Origin: Lingula anatina
Taxonomy: Eukaryota > Brachiopoda > Lingulata > Lingulida > Lingulidae
Length of the DNA stretch: 64,000 bases
Reading direction: 5' to 3'
Assembly: GCF_001039355.2 (NCBI RefSeq)
Contig: NW_019775944.1
Coordinates: 15,048-79,047 of the forward strand
The notes under the pieces were generated by a model, which saw only the letters and a list, made by a program, of their open reading frames with translations, was not told the DNA's origin and did no database searches. Numbering within the stretch: position 1 is the first letter of the stretch; the number at the start of each line of letters is the position of its first letter. Position numbers and translations under genes: made by a program. This document shows positions 1-12,811 of this stretch, piece after piece.

Positions 1-59
1 TTATATATATAAAAAAAAGATAAAATGAAAAAAAAAAATAAATAAATAAAAAAACTCAG

Positions 60-660
60 CTTACAGCAACAATATGAGACGTACGTGTTACCGCAGCTTA
101 TATTTCTCCATAAGTTGTCTTCCAAAGAAGAGCAGATCTTTATCTTTATCACACAATGTAATAATCGCTGGATAAGCTCTCTTGATAATTTGATGGTTTA
201 TTTCTCCGGTGTTCCTAATCTTCTTAGTGTTTTCGAAGAAAGGTACAGAATGCATCAGATAGCCTACAGAAAGACGGATAAAGTCTTTATACCTAATCCA
301 CTTGTATGTTGCAGTGTTAGATGTATCTCAACTTGCTGTCACTCATTAGAGATAGCATTTCACCACAATCGTCTAACCCAACAGAAGCTTTGTTCAAGAT
401 AAATATTCATTAATCTAATGCCACTCATAAAATGCAGTATTAACAAAATTGGGTATCCGGTGAAAATATCGATGCATAATATAGAATTAATCGAATTACG
501 AAAGGCAAATGAAAACTAAAATAAGCAAATTTTAGTTAAAAGAGAATGTTTTTGACGAATGAAAACGGTGTAAAACGCGTTTACTGTTCTTATAATCTAG
601 AAGATTAGCTATGTCCTATGAAAAGTAATAAATGTAACAGCGACACTTTTCTGTAGAATT
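60..660 (+). repeat. Left arm of large inverted repeat
   Basis: This stretch reads as a diverged reverse complement of 4480-5083. Shared blocks run in matching order through both arms, for example around 100-190 against 4960-5060, around 460-500 against 4690-4760, and around 500-650 against 4490-4640. I judge identity by eye at about three quarters. The arms are about 0.6 kb and are separated by 3.8 kb. It could be the terminal repeats of a large foldback or DNA transposon, or an inverted duplication of host DNA. No transposase was recognised between the arms. Confidence 0.75.
88..327 (-). pseudogene. Exon-like reading frame inside the left inverted-repeat arm
   Basis: An open frame of about 78 codons runs on the minus strand and ends with TAA at 88-90. 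It includes HQIIKRAYPAI and KDLLFFGRQLMEKY. The opposite arm, on the plus strand near 4850-5050, carries recognisably related peptide pieces (TYKKWITYIDF, QIIRKAYPAI, FGRRLM). There they are broken by stops and frame changes. Preservation of peptide-like similarity suggests an ancestral coding exon. I do not recognise the family. No start codon context or splice partner was found, so this may be a fossil exon of a mobile element or a duplicated host gene. Confidence 0.3.
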
Positions 661-830
661 TGTTTTCGCGCTTATATGGTCCAATTATGGCACCGACAGA
701 TGTGAGTGACAAACCTTTTTCTAAACTTTGGAAGGCATGTTTTTGTAGTAAAATGTAATTGATAAACAAGGCACTTCAAATGCATTAGGGCACGAACCCC
801 AACACTTGTACAGTTTAGAACCTGGCCCCG

Positions 831-879
<49 letters not shown>

Positions 880-2059
880 TCTGGCTAAGAACTTAATTAC
901 CAATGTTACATGGTCACATGGGCACTGTCGTGGAAATCCAAGTCAACTAAGCCAGGGAACAGTTTTTTTGGGGGGGAAACTGGCGCCTGATATCAAAACA
1001 TATGAGTTTTTAAGTGCCAATATCTCTAGTCTGTATTTTTATGAAGCACACGAAATATTGGATGGTAAGATCAGACAAATATAAATAGCTATAGACAAAA
1101 GAATCATCACAAGTCTATCAAAATAACATAGCTAATGAAACTGTTCTACATCATTTTCTTTGTTTTTGAAAATCTTATCTTGTCTGTTTTGACTTTCAGT
1201 CGCGTCTCATCTGATAGGTAATAGTGCGCTTGCATTCCTCACACCGATAGTAAACCTGGTGTCCATTTCTAACTACTTTCACCATGTGTCATATTTCTTC
1301 TAAATGCGCCCTATTCTTCGAAGAACAATCGGAATTGTGCTATATATATTTTTTTCGATCAACCGGTTTTAAATGGACCATTGGGTAAATGAACTGAGAG
1401 AGAGAGAGGGGCTCTTCATAATAGAAGATACGAGTATCAACTGGTCCAAGGATCAAATATGCCAGACCCTTTATGAAAAGAAAACCGTTTAATCTTTTCT
1501 CTCCGCCTCTCACACTCTTCCGCACGTGTCCAGTCGAATGGAGCCGAGAGTTACAGTGCCCTTGCAGGGACGACGCGCGAAAGAGAAAAAGTGAGTGTAT
1601 AAACAACCCCTCAAAAATTTGAACTTACCTCATCTCCCAGAAACGGTTGCGGTAAAGAATTACAGCTATACAATATTATGTTAGTGAGGCAGCCTTTCGT
1701 CAGAGCGATTTTTAGGCGAGCATTCCATCCTTGACTGCCTTCAAACTCGTCTTCTTTTGTAGATGACATTTCTAAAAGAAAAAATGGTCAAAAATGGAAT
1801 AAAATTGTTAAACCGATCAAGTACTGGAAGACATTGGTCAAAAAGATCACCCCACCGCCAGTTTCATCTGCTTTCATTTGTAAATGATCATATCACAGGA
1901 TTTAAATGCTAGGAATGGTGATTTTCATTCCAGAAACCATCACTATTATGATTAGTGGTACAGAAAATACAAACTACCGGTGGAGATATTCATATTTAAT
2001 ACCATCTGTTCACATTTATTACATGTACCCCCTCACATCCGATGTTCCACTGTCATTTC
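661..2059. other. Non-coding stretch with (CA)n
   Basis: Contains a (CA)n microsatellite at about 835-873, which makes long but meaningless His/Thr and Val/Cys frames on the two strands, and a short GA-rich run near 1397-1410. Nothing else is recognised. Confidence 0.6.
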
Positions 2060-2262
2060 CACAGGTAAGGAAATGCCCATAAACTTAAAAAGACACCATC
2101 AAGTGTCACCGAACTTACACACATTTAACATTAGGATGTGCCTATTAAAGGTCAAGTGTCTATTAGCGTTTGTGTTTACCGCGTACTGTGATTATTTCCT
2201 GTAGACGGCGCCGCTGCCTTCAACAAAGGTAACAATTCTGTTTTGTTGGATGTTGTACCATG
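2060..2262 (+). repeat. Left arm of nested inverted repeat
   Basis: This is a close reverse complement of 2999-3204. Both arms share the blocks TTACACACATTTA(A/G)CAT, TAGCGTTTGTGT and TACCGCGTACTGT in inverted order, and the inner ends share AACAATTCTGTTTT. The arms are about 200 bp and enclose about 740 bp. This looks like a foldback or MITE-like DNA element lying in the middle of the larger 60-5083 inverted repeat. A weaker, partial relative of the outer part is seen near 8690-8790. Confidence 0.8.
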
Positions 2263-2998
2263 TTTCCTAAAAGCTTGGTGGAATTGATTGGGACTATTTG
2301 GAGTTTGGTTCTCCTCTGGATTGCACACTTCAGTTCATGTCACGGGTGCTCAGTAGGTTTATTATCAGGACTCAAAGATGGTTTCTCTAGCCTCAGAACA
2401 TTGGGTTTCTGCAACAAATCACTCACCAGACGAGAACTGTGTGCAAGTGTGATGTCATGATGATCCCTGAATTACCCCCGAAGTCCCCTCTTGTAGATGG
2501 AATGAGGTATCAGTTGAGAATGTAGGTTCAGTGAGCCCAGAACTAACAGAACTTGGTCAGCCACTACTAGGAACAAGTTGGTTTTGCTGAAAAATCAAGG
2601 CGTTTCTTTTATTCCTCTGATGGTCAAATTAGTGCCCGTAGACATGCTGCAGAATGCTTTTTTTGTAGGTGTGTGCGGGATAATATTGCCTGAGGTGTCA
2701 GGTCAGTCTACGTTTGGAGAGCATTCCAAGCCCATGGTTTTAGTACATTGTTCTTTCCGGAAAAGAACGTCGTTGAAGCAATTATCTGAAACATTCTTAA
2801 CAAATACCTGTATCTCACTCCATTTGCAAGATGTTATTTCAGGGATACTGCAGGCGTCATCAGGGAAATGCAATTGCACACCGCTCTTGTCTATGGAGTA
2901 ATTTGTTGCAGAAACCCATCTTTGAACCCTGTTTTTAACCCTACTAAGCAGCTGGAGTGTAATAATCTGTACCAACTCCTCCAGTCTCTTTAGAAAGA
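2263..2998. other. Interior of nested inverted-repeat element
   Basis: The interior has open frames of about 100 codons on both strands. The minus-strand frame 2703-2975 contains SIDKSGVQLHFPDDACS, which faintly recalls the start of a ZU5-type beta domain (SGVxLxxP). The match is too short and the rest does not fit, so no function is assigned. The opposite-strand frame 2578-2901 overlaps it and looks like a shadow. Confidence 0.3.
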
Positions 2999-3204
2999 AT
3001 GGGACAATATCAAAGAAAACAGAATTGTTACCCTTGTTGAAGCCAGGCCGCGCCGCCTACAGGAGATAATTACAGTACGCGGTAGACACAAACGCTATTA
3101 GACACTTAACCTTTAACGAGCACACTCAAATGCTAAATGTGTGTAAATTTGGTGACATTTGGTGCTCTCTTTTTCATCTTATGGACATTTCTTTACCTCA
3201 AGGT
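2999..3204 (-). repeat. Right arm of nested inverted repeat
   Basis: Inverted partner of 2060-2262, with the shared blocks described there. The outer end falls at about 3204, where the similarity stops. Confidence 0.8.
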
Positions 3205-3708
3205 CGTCCTGGAGCATTTACTTAGGAACCTGTACCATAGGCACTGAGCAAACATGTACTGAGGTGGCAGTTATGGCAGACTGCATATAAAATGCCATGT
3301 TAGTTTTTATACAGCACCATATCATTTCACCTATTACCCACATATTGCAAAATATGCAAGACATTTTTTAAATAAATATTTACAAGATAAAAGATAAACT
3401 TCGGAAGGTCGAAAGAACTTTACGAATTCTGAAACTATAAAGGGTTCGTTTTGTGTACGTTAGAGGGCTTCACTCATCATTGCATAATTTGAGTTCCACG
3501 CGTATCATTTTCACTTGTTGAGATGAACACGCAACGATGCATTAGTTGAGATCCACGCACGTCATTGTGTTAGTTGAGATCCGAGCGTATCATTGTGTTA
3601 GTGTCAATTTACCTCCTGTTATTGCAGAGCATCAGGTCTTCCAGATGATAGAACGACATATGGGAATATAAAGGCAATATATGAGACTGATATTGGCTTA
3701 GGATGAGT

Positions 3709-3759
<51 letters not shown>

Positions 3760-4479
3760 CTTATTTATTTATTTATTTATGTGTCAGTCCAGTTTCAGAT
3801 ATATATTTATATCAGGTTTAGAGTTCTGTGATATCGATGTCGTTGACTACCCAGCAATACCATTATACATTGTAATTTTTTAATTATATTTTTTTAATAT
3901 TTCAAACTGGAAGTATCTCGTTTGGATTTAATTAAGAATATGTTGGATTTTAAAAGATATAAGAGTCTTTGCCCTGAATTCACTGTAAACAAGCCAATTC
4001 TTTTTTAATGTTATTTCACGTGTTTATGTTATTTAAATTTTAATTTGTGGGGCACACGGTTCCGTTTTTGTTGAAAGATATCACGAAAATCCATCTTTTT
4101 TCATTCAGAAGTTTCTTGGTCCTTTAATCGGAGGGATTATATTAGACAACAACGTATTCAGCACATTATCGGGACTGCTCACGGGTCTCTATTTAGGGAA
4201 CATCAGTATTTCCATGCGCAATTTATTACAAGTACATGTAACATAACCTACGTCTTTCTTAATAGTACAGGATGAATTACATGTATATCCCCATTATTGT
4301 TTACATTAAGCGTAATAATGTCAGTTGTGAATTGGGTAAGAAGATCTGAAGTTTGATATCTCGAAAAAAGTAAAAAACAATCGAAATTCACTGTATATGT
4401 ATATTTACAGGCCAGCATGCTGATGATATTTTGTTCAACAGTTTACAGAGTATGTATATACATTGTAAGCACAAATACA
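3205..4479. other. Non-coding stretch with (ATTT)n
   Basis: An (ATTT)n tetranucleotide run lies at about 3706-3780. Around 3480-3600 a short unit of the form gttgagatccacgcgtatcatt recurs three to four times in diverged copies. No gene is seen. Confidence 0.6.
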
Positions 4480-5083
4480 AATTTTATAGTTAAATGTCGC
4501 TGTTACCATTATTACTTTTTACAAGACAATGCTTATCTTTAAGATTATATGGACAACAAACGTGATTTACTCTGTTTTCATTAGCCAGTATTATTCTCTT
4601 TAACTAAAAGTTGCTTATTTCGTTTACATAACATTATTACACTTTATTTATTACTATTTATTATTTTTTTATTTTTTACCTTTCATTACACTATTAATTC
4701 TATAGTATGCATCGACATTTTCACCTGATACCCAATTTTGCTGATACTGCATTTTATAAGCGGCATTAATTACTGGGTTAGACGATCGTGGTGAAGTGCA
4801 TTTTCTGAGGAGCGACAGCAAGTAAAGATTCATGTAACACTAACTTACAAGAAGTGGATTACGTATATAGATTTTATTTGTCATTTCTGTAGACTACCTG
4901 ATACAGTCTGCAGTTTGCTTTGAAAACACTAAGAAGATTAAGAACCAGAGAAAGAATCCTTCAAATTATCAGAAAAGCTTATCCAGCGATTAATTCCGTG
5001 TGATGAAGATAAAAATCTGTTCTATTTTGGAAGAAGACTTATGAAATATATGGAAACACGTGCCTCATTATTGCTGTAAACTG
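4480..5083 (-). repeat. Right arm of large inverted repeat
   Basis: Diverged reverse complement of 60-660. The outer end at about 5083 pairs with about 60. The related exon-like peptide in this arm is broken by stop codons. Confidence 0.75.
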
Positions 5084-5877
5084 ATGCTTTTTTGTAATTG
5101 CATGTCAGTTCTTGTCACAGCCTTCCATCCTTTGCAATCGCAGTTTTGACTGCCAGATTCTCTGTCACTTCGGTTTAAAGAAAAACACAACAGCTCGTGA
5201 TTTATTCACAATTTAGTGATTTATTACACACGGTAACATGCTGAAATCTGGCGGTAACTGCTTCATGGGGCCTGAATCGACCCCGTGACCCCGTGTGGTC
5301 AACAGACAACAACCCTACTTTACTGACCACCTGACCCTTACTGACCATGCGTCCAACATTGCTTCTATATGGGTGCATGCGTCTACCCATTCAACGAATT
5401 AATTAAATGCTGTATGCACATGCGACTATTGTCAGACATGAGCCAAAAGTTATTATTCCTTACACTATAAAATAACATAAACATAGAGACGAAAGTTATC
5501 TTAGAACATATTTTTCTTGAATATATTTATATCATAAAAGAAGTTAACATTCCTCCTCCTCCTCTCTCTCATCTCTCTCTTCCTCTCCTCTCTCTTTTTC
5601 TCTCAATTCCTCTCTCTCTTTCTTACTCTCTCTTACTATCTCTCACTCTCTCTCTTACACACTCCCTCTCTCTATCTCCCTCTCTTACCGTCTCTCTTCA
5701 TCTCTCTCTTTCTCTCCCTATCTCTCTCTTGCTCTCTCTCTCTCTCTCTCTCTCTCTCAGCCAACTCATCCGCTGAGCCACTAAAAACCAGTAAATTCAA
5801 TTTAATAAAACACTTAACAAAAAATAACACGAGTAAATTACGAATAATAGGGCACATTCAGAGCAAATATTACCCAA

Positions 5878-5948
<71 letters not shown>

Positions 5949-7455
5949 TTAAAAAAAAAAATATATATATATTTTTTTTAACTGTTACCTTGCACTTTAT
6001 ACAAAGTTGAATGTAATGTAATATCATCACCTTTCTCTCTACTGTTACTTCGTATCCTTTTCTTTGCTTAAAGCCCATGCTTAATAAAGACAGATAAATA
6101 TTAGGTATTGCTACTTAGACATATTTCTATGCTATGATTCTCTAAGATACAGATACATGTATATTGGGGTGGGATTTATATATTGCATTTTACTACAAAT
6201 ATATGATGCTACACATACATTGTAACAGTATATTCACTTTAGCAAGTGAATTAATGAAATTTGTTATAGAAATTATGACGACTGCAACACGCTTGCACAA
6301 CACAGTTCTGTACAATATCTGTAGAAAAAGATTGGTCACTCACATCTGTTGGAGCCAAATTTGGATGATATGAGGTTGCCAAGTTCAGTGTTTCTCTTTT
6401 CGTTGGATCTCATATGTAAAACACTGCAACACCTAGCGTAAAGAGGTCCGTATGAGCATCATAGTAACATCGATTATACGCCCAACTTTGATCGTTTAAA
6501 AAAACCCGGTTTCCAAAGTATTAAAATAAATATATATAAGCAGCATCTGAAAGCATTTTTGAAGTTTATATCCTCTGGGGAAGAAGACGACATCAACGTT
6601 TGGTTGCGTACTCCAGACGTATGCGACATAAGTCTGACTGCTAATGGGCTTGTTTCTCATACGTTTTTGCTGTGAGCTAGGTGTGTCAGTGCCTTTAGTT
6701 AACGTATCCTAGCAACTGTGCAAACGACACCAAGTCATTCCACCAAACGCCGATTCTACAATCGCACGGTTAAGACAAAACCTCGGTGATCAATGGGGAA
6801 CATTGACATCTTACTTCACACCTTGACACCTGAACACTTTTACATATACATACAACGTAACATTACATGTACAATTATTTCCGTCTAATAATAGATACTC
6901 CACAATTTTCTGTACATAACAGTTAATATGAGCAACTCCCTATATGATAATTAGTATCATTATGATGTTGTTTTCCAATAGGCAAAGATAAAACATGTAT
7001 ATCGGCCACAGAAATAACTTCTACCAATATAAACAAATTAACAATTTTTTATTGATGGTAATGGTTACGCTGGGCCATTTTAAAAGAGTCGTCAAGTAGA
7101 AAGTACTATCCATGAGAATCAACCGTAATTCTGAGCAATTACAGTAGCGTAAAATCAAGTGACATTTTGCAGGACGTGGAGGAGAGTCGGGTCAGAAATA
7201 ATGGCGTTCTAGTAAGGGCGTGCCGCAACGAATAAAATAATAAAAAATGATAAAAACTACGAATATTTCCTGGGTTATTTCATTTTATGTCTTCCTAATT
7301 AACTGCGTTTTTTTGTATCGCCTACATAATGCTTTCTAACACGATTCCCAGACCATACATTTTCATACTTATTGCACAAACGCATATCGGATGATGTCCA
7401 GTACTGGTGAATTGTTGCGTATTTGAAGACGTCTTTGGGTGTTTTAAAGATACAT
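5084..7455. other. Non-coding stretch with long TC and AT tracts
   Basis: Holds a pyrimidine (TC)-rich tract at 5548-5760 and an (AT)n run at about 5889-5945, directly followed by a near-perfect hairpin. The rest (about 5990-7455) shows no credible coding frame or recognised repeat. Confidence 0.6.
5945..5985. repeat. A/T hairpin
   Basis: The ends acagtt and aactgt enclose an A-tract, an (AT) centre and a T-tract. The whole is nearly self-complementary over about 40 bases and abuts a 57 bp (AT)n run. It can extrude as a cruciform or foul polymerases. No function is assigned. Confidence 0.6.
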
Positions 7456-7740
7456 ATGAAGTCAATTTTTGCGACAAAAGCCAAGCAAATGCCAGCATAC
7501 AGTTTCAAGTAGTATAACTAAGAGATTTACCAAAATCCATTCAAATTTTACCCCAAATATGATAATTGAAAGGATTTTTCTGCTAGCATTATATGCTGTA
7601 TATCAATGGGGCAGAAAAGTAGGTCACGAAAGTAGGTTAAATTTCTGACCAAAAATTTAAAGAAGGGAGCATTATAAAGCTCTTTTATGGCTGATCGAGT
7701 GATTTATTCAGTTTATCTCTTGTCATGTCGAATTTATTAA
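7456..7740 (+). repeat. Inverted repeat arm left of glycoprotein gene
   Basis: Reads as the diverged reverse complement of 10193-10475. Shared blocks in inverted order include AAATGCCAGCATA, AAAAGTAGGTCA, AGTAGGTTAAATTTCT and GATCGAGTGATTTATTCAG. The two arms bracket the minus-strand exons at 7841-9275. Confidence 0.8.
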
Positions 7741-7840
7741 TCTGATACTCAATGTCCATAGATAAATCTTATGCCAAAAGTTCTTTGTTCCCCTGATTGT
7801 GGGCGAAAATGGCCCACCCTAGTCCAAAAAGAGTTACAGA

Positions 7841-9275
7841 CTAGAAAGCTAGAATATGTTGACAAGAATATATTACATTCCTGTCAAACCGGTTGATCAA
7901 AAACCCACAAGCTAAAATACCCGAGAAAATAGCAAACACGGCGTGTACCAGTGCATCACCACGCAGACCACCCCTGGCACTTGAGGACGCCGTGTCATTT
8001 TTCCCGTCATGCACCTCCTTCGGCAGTGGGCAGCGGCCCGCGTCCGAATCCAGCAAGATGACAAGATATTCTTGGGCGTTAAAGTAGAGCGTTTCTTTCC
8101 TGGCCTTCAGCGTCCTAGAGAACTCTGCCCGGTAGGAATCAAACAGCTTGGAACCTTCACGATAACCACCTACCATTTTGGTTAATCTGACCTGAAAGTT
8201 GAAGACCGCCACCAGTGATTGGTTTGTTGCATTGCGGCTCATCTGTGTACACGTGTTCCGGTCAGGCATAAAGCGCCATGTCCCGTTGCCGATAGCTTTG
8301 TAAATCTTGGCATAGAATAGATAAGCTATGCCCACGTCACAAATGCCTTCAGCTGCAGAAGCCTTCTGTTGGTGTTCCGACATAAGCGCCATTTGGATGT
8401 TAAAATCAGTGTTGACCAGATATCGTATTGGAGTAAAACACTGGTCTTCTTCTTCGTTGCAAAGTGCCTAGAAAGCAAAAGTTTCCCCTCAGATATACAC
8501 AATTTTCCAAAAGGGTCCTTGTAACTATAACTTTTTTGTTTCTTTTGGCAGAGCTATAAATCATTTTATATAATTCTTTTACAAATCCAGATTCCATATC
8601 CGGCATGACTAATTGAGTCTCATCGGTAAACACACCGTCTAATCGGATGCTTTACAGTGATATTTAGCGAGCACAACAATGTTCATTAATATTAAAAAGA
8701 CACCGCCAAATGCTATCAAACCTTTACACAATTAACGTCAGTATTAAAAAACTCTCTAATCTAATAATAGCGAATGTGTCCAAGGTGTACTACATTGACA
8801 GAGGCGACGTCTATCTTAAAAAATGATGTAAGATAGGATGGATTTGATATTTTTTTCTATTGATGTACTTCATTATCTGCAAGGCGGGTATTGCATGAAA
8901 ACAATATGCAGACGCTTCTAATGATGTAATAGAAATGAAACCAGCTTTAAATTTTCTATGGCATTTTTTTCTAAATCCCAAAAAGTATTTTTTACATGAA
9001 CGTAATCCATATTGTTTGTGTTAACAAATAATTTCTATGCCCTCTAAGAGTATGCCTCTATCACATCCGTATTCAGCCGTAGAAAAAATGTAGATAGTCA
9101 CAAGAACATACATGATATTCTACATGTACCGGTATCTCTAAAACCTTTATATCCATGGTTTCTTCGAATTAACGACTTACCTGGTCTCTGCTTCGTTCAC
9201 ATGGTTTCTTATACCGCGACCCGGAGGTGTCGATCTGGACAGTGTAACCTAGCGGATCGAAGGATTGACTTGATA
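7841..9275 (-). CDS. Last two exons of a cysteine-poor, membrane-anchored or GPI-anchored glycoprotein
   Basis: Two minus-strand exons fit together. 9181-9275 has acceptor ctttccag and donor CCAG/gtaagt. 8467-7841 has acceptor tttctag and stop TAG at 7841-7843. The joined frame reads through ...CERSRDQ into ALCNEEEDQC... without a shift. The first exon enters with two extra bases, so upstream exons are missing from this model. The 240-odd residues contain NGTW, NATN, NQSL and NDTA, all N-glycosylation sequons. A basic and small-residue stretch (SSSARGG) is followed by a hydrophobic segment HAVFAIFSGILACGFLI near the C-terminus. That fits a GPI-attachment signal or a single transmembrane helix with a short tail. 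I do not recognise the family. It could belong to the same transcription unit as the minus-strand gene at 14991-16242, but nothing shows this. Confidence 0.6.
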
Positions 9276-10192
9276 CTGGAAAGATAAAAAGATACACTGA
9301 ATAATAAAGGAGGTTGCATAATAATAATAATAATAATAATAACAATAATAAACATTTGCTTTTTGAGCGAAAACTTAAAAGAAAAACATTACTAGAGGGT
9401 TTTCTTTCTCTTTAGAGATCTGCCTTTAAACCGCATGACGACGTTGTCTTCGCGCAAGCATGGTGCTCCTCTGTCATAGGGAGCAGCAATATATCAAACA
9501 GTAAGAGTAGCCGCTCTGCGTCGCAGCAAAATGGTAATTTATTTAGGTGAGTGAGATCTAAGCCGACACGTGCCACTAGAATTAATATTCACTATCTACG
9601 TCATTGTTTCTAGTCAAGAAAGATTAAATTTTTATTTTTTCTAATTTTATTTTTATTTAGATCGATAAAGGTGACTTTTATATAAGCAGTCCATCGACGC
9701 GCTTGTTTCCAACTGCATGTTTTTTCTTCAGTCGACACGACATTTTTCACCTCATCACAAAATTTAGTAAATACTAAATATTATTATTTAGATGAAAGGC
9801 CTAAGAAGTGATCTATAATTCATCAATCTTGTGCCTGCAGTCAGGGGCGGATTTTCCTAAGCGTTTTATTCAATACCCACATTAAAATACAAAAATAATA
9901 GCACATCTAAAATTAATACAACCAATACATACTGTCTTATGATATACTAATAAGTAAAAAGCACAGCATTGCATTGTGACTGCCACACACTCAGGCACGC
10001 CATAGTGACATTAAAGTGGATTTTAACTAGAGCACACTCTACCTCCATTTTTATACTATTCACTGATCTCTGCATTGCTGGATTTTTTCAGTCCACAATA
10101 CAATCTTTTTTCAAAGGTACAGATGAACCGAACTTCGGTGGAGCGTGGATTCCCATTTACACATATAAACCACTGCTGCTAGTTTCTTATAC
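9276..10192. other. Intron or upstream region, (AAT)n microsatellite
   Basis: Contains an (AAT)n run at about 9318-9353. If the glycoprotein gene continues upstream, this is its intron. No further exon was convincingly found. Confidence 0.5.
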
Positions 10193-10475
10193 GACTCAAA
10201 TAAATTCGACATGCCAAGGGATCAACTGAATAAATCACTCGATCAGACATAAAAACGCTTTAGACTGCTCCTTCTTTAAATTTTTGGTAAGAAATTTAAC
10301 CTACTTAATTGACCTACTTTTATGTCCCATTCGTTTACGTCATAGAAAGCTTGTTTAGATAAAATTTTGGGGGTAATATTAACAGATGTCTTTTGGTTAT
10401 TCTCTTACTTATGCTATTTGAAACTATATGCTGGCATTTGGTTGGCTTTTGTGTGCAAAAATTGCAATTTGGCAT
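10193..10475 (-). repeat. Inverted repeat arm right of glycoprotein gene
   Basis: Partner of 7456-7740, with the shared blocks listed there. It is separated from that arm by about 2.45 kb, which includes the two coding exons. Confidence 0.8.
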
Positions 10476-12811
10476 TTATCAGTACGCAGAAAAAACAATC
10501 GGTGAAATTTTGTAATTGGGTACATAAGGTGTCAGTTTAAAAAGGAAAGGCAATAAGTGGCCAATCAGTGCTTGGGATCAATATTTGGATTGCTTTATTC
10601 TTACATGAAGTGCTGATTGAAAGAAGAATCTCACAAGGACTTGAGGATAAACGATGTTCATTTTTTATATGAACCTCTGATTAAGACAAGCTTATTATTC
10701 ATGGTTGAAAAGACATGAATATAAGGTGAGATATATTTGAAAATCAGCTTGTCGTAAGGTTGGGCTTGATATCTACTCAGAACTTATGTGGACATTTTCA
10801 GTCCATATGCTGGCCGTCAGCCATGTTTATTCCTGTCATGAGGTAGCTGCTACCTGTTCATGCTTACATAGGATAGGTAGACAGACAAAGGGTATCTTTT
10901 GTACAAAAAGAACAACTCCTAAAAAAACGTGTCTTTGAAAGGGAAACAATGGTAAGAATTGGTAAAATATTTTCAGTTGCAAGCAGAAAAAGAAAATTCA
11001 TTTCATATTTTGCATGTTAAAAGAAAAATATGGATGAGAAATGGAGTCTAAATACAGTTAGTATATTTTTTCGATTCTTATTTCTTAGAATTAAGAAAGA
11101 TAAAATGTAAGTTGTTCTTCAGATATTCAAAGTTATATTAGTTATGTTAATAGCAGACGTACATTGTAGTGGCCCCTACTTTATATAGAGACCCTTTACA
11201 CAAAGGGTGGGCTTGACCCATCACACTCCTAATGGGCATGGTTAACATATTGTACAACTAAGATCATTGTGTTAATACCCCCTTTTACATATATTTAGCA
11301 TAAAAAGTAAAATAAACGGCTCCATCACACACATCCTAGTTTTGTTACTTAACGTTCCACAACAGCACTGTTTGTTATAGCACTGTTGTTTTTTTTTTGG
11401 CCAAAATGCTATGAATGACTTCTGATGTCAAGGAGATCAGTGAAAACCTATTGACTTGGTAAATAGTCCAAACAAGAGACCACCAGCCTATAATTAATTA
11501 CCAGACTTTTACCAGATAAAGCAAGCTAGCCACTATACTGATGGATTAATTTCACTGTCATACAGATTAATAGCCACAGCTGTTTTGATGTATACTTTAT
11601 TTTCATTCAGTTTTTATATTTACCTTATCATTATTTTGGGTGAATTTATACGTTATTTATTTTATGGTTATTGGAAATATTCCAAATAGCTATTTAGAGT
11701 GCTTTTACCAATGATATTTTTGGTACTGTAACCGCTTTTTGCTTTCAGCATTTTTTATTATTCTTTATAGAGCCTTTAACAAAAGGTATATTGGCCATTA
11801 ATAAAATTATTTAGACCAACAAATGCTGGTCTAGGAAAAAAAATACATGAAATGAATAAATATGCTGAAACAAGTTGCCCTAGTTACAAAAGTAGAGTGA
11901 AATCAGTGATGGCTTCTGTGAGAAAATACCGTAATACACCACCCCTCCCTCTCTTCTATAGAGTTTTAAAAATACAATTGCTTTCCCATTTACTTGTGCA
12001 CACGCCACAAGTATTTAACATCTAACTCCCTTTTATACAACAAGACACATTCCATTAGAAAATATCATTGATGTAATATATATGGTCAAACAAGTTGATC
12101 TGATTCATTAGACTGCATACAACAGGTATATCTGGCAACCCCTTCGTATAACTCATTTAACATATCCAGTAATAATGCCTTAAAAATGTTTTTTCACGCA
12201 ACAAATATATGCATAAACTTTATAATAGCAAATTATTTTTAAATTTTGACGATGGGCACTTTGCCAAGGGTTACCATCACTCATCCTTTGTAATATTCAC
12301 AGCATTCTGTAAATACGATCTGTGTAAAAGAAAAACAAATAACTTTGCTAGTATCTCTTCAATCTGAAAGTGCTGATTGCCACCGTTTTCCTTAGTCATG
12401 ATTACACTTTGCTTGCAAGGAGGTGCAAACGCCCCTGGGTGCTATATGTAAGAAAGTGTTATTTATTCAACCTTAGAGGGTGCAAGCTAGGCTAGGGCTA
12501 GTGATTTTTAATAACATTGACACGCCCAGATCTTCGTGAAAACATGGCGACATGCCGTCCTTTCAACCGACAAAGGCATTCAATCCTTTAAGCCTTCCAA
12601 GCTAGGATTTTTCAGTCAGCACTCAGATTAAACGGATTTTCCCGACTTAACTTACTTGATGTTGATGTTTCCATTGGATCTTACATAGGAAAATGGTCAC
12701 TGTGATAATGCCTGGTCATTCATTTAAGGCTAAAATCGACCTTGATACTTTTTATCAAAGGTCGAATCCAAGGACAGAGTGGGATAGATACATGTATCAG
12801 GCAGCAGAAGT
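10476..12811. other. Featureless AT-rich stretch
   Basis: No coding frame, recognised repeat or RNA gene is seen. Only ordinary A/T runs and short frames are present. Confidence 0.55.

Noticed and set aside
721-1084. Opposed open frames with Val-Cys or His-Thr runs
   Set aside because: They are translations of the (CA)n microsatellite at 835-873.
2703-2975. Possible ZU5 domain on the minus strand
   Set aside because: Only one short phrase (SGVQLHFP) fits. The expected following strands are absent.
5672-6078. Open frames with Glu-Arg or Tyr-Ile runs
   Set aside because: They come from the TC and AT tracts. No non-repetitive coding sequence is attached.
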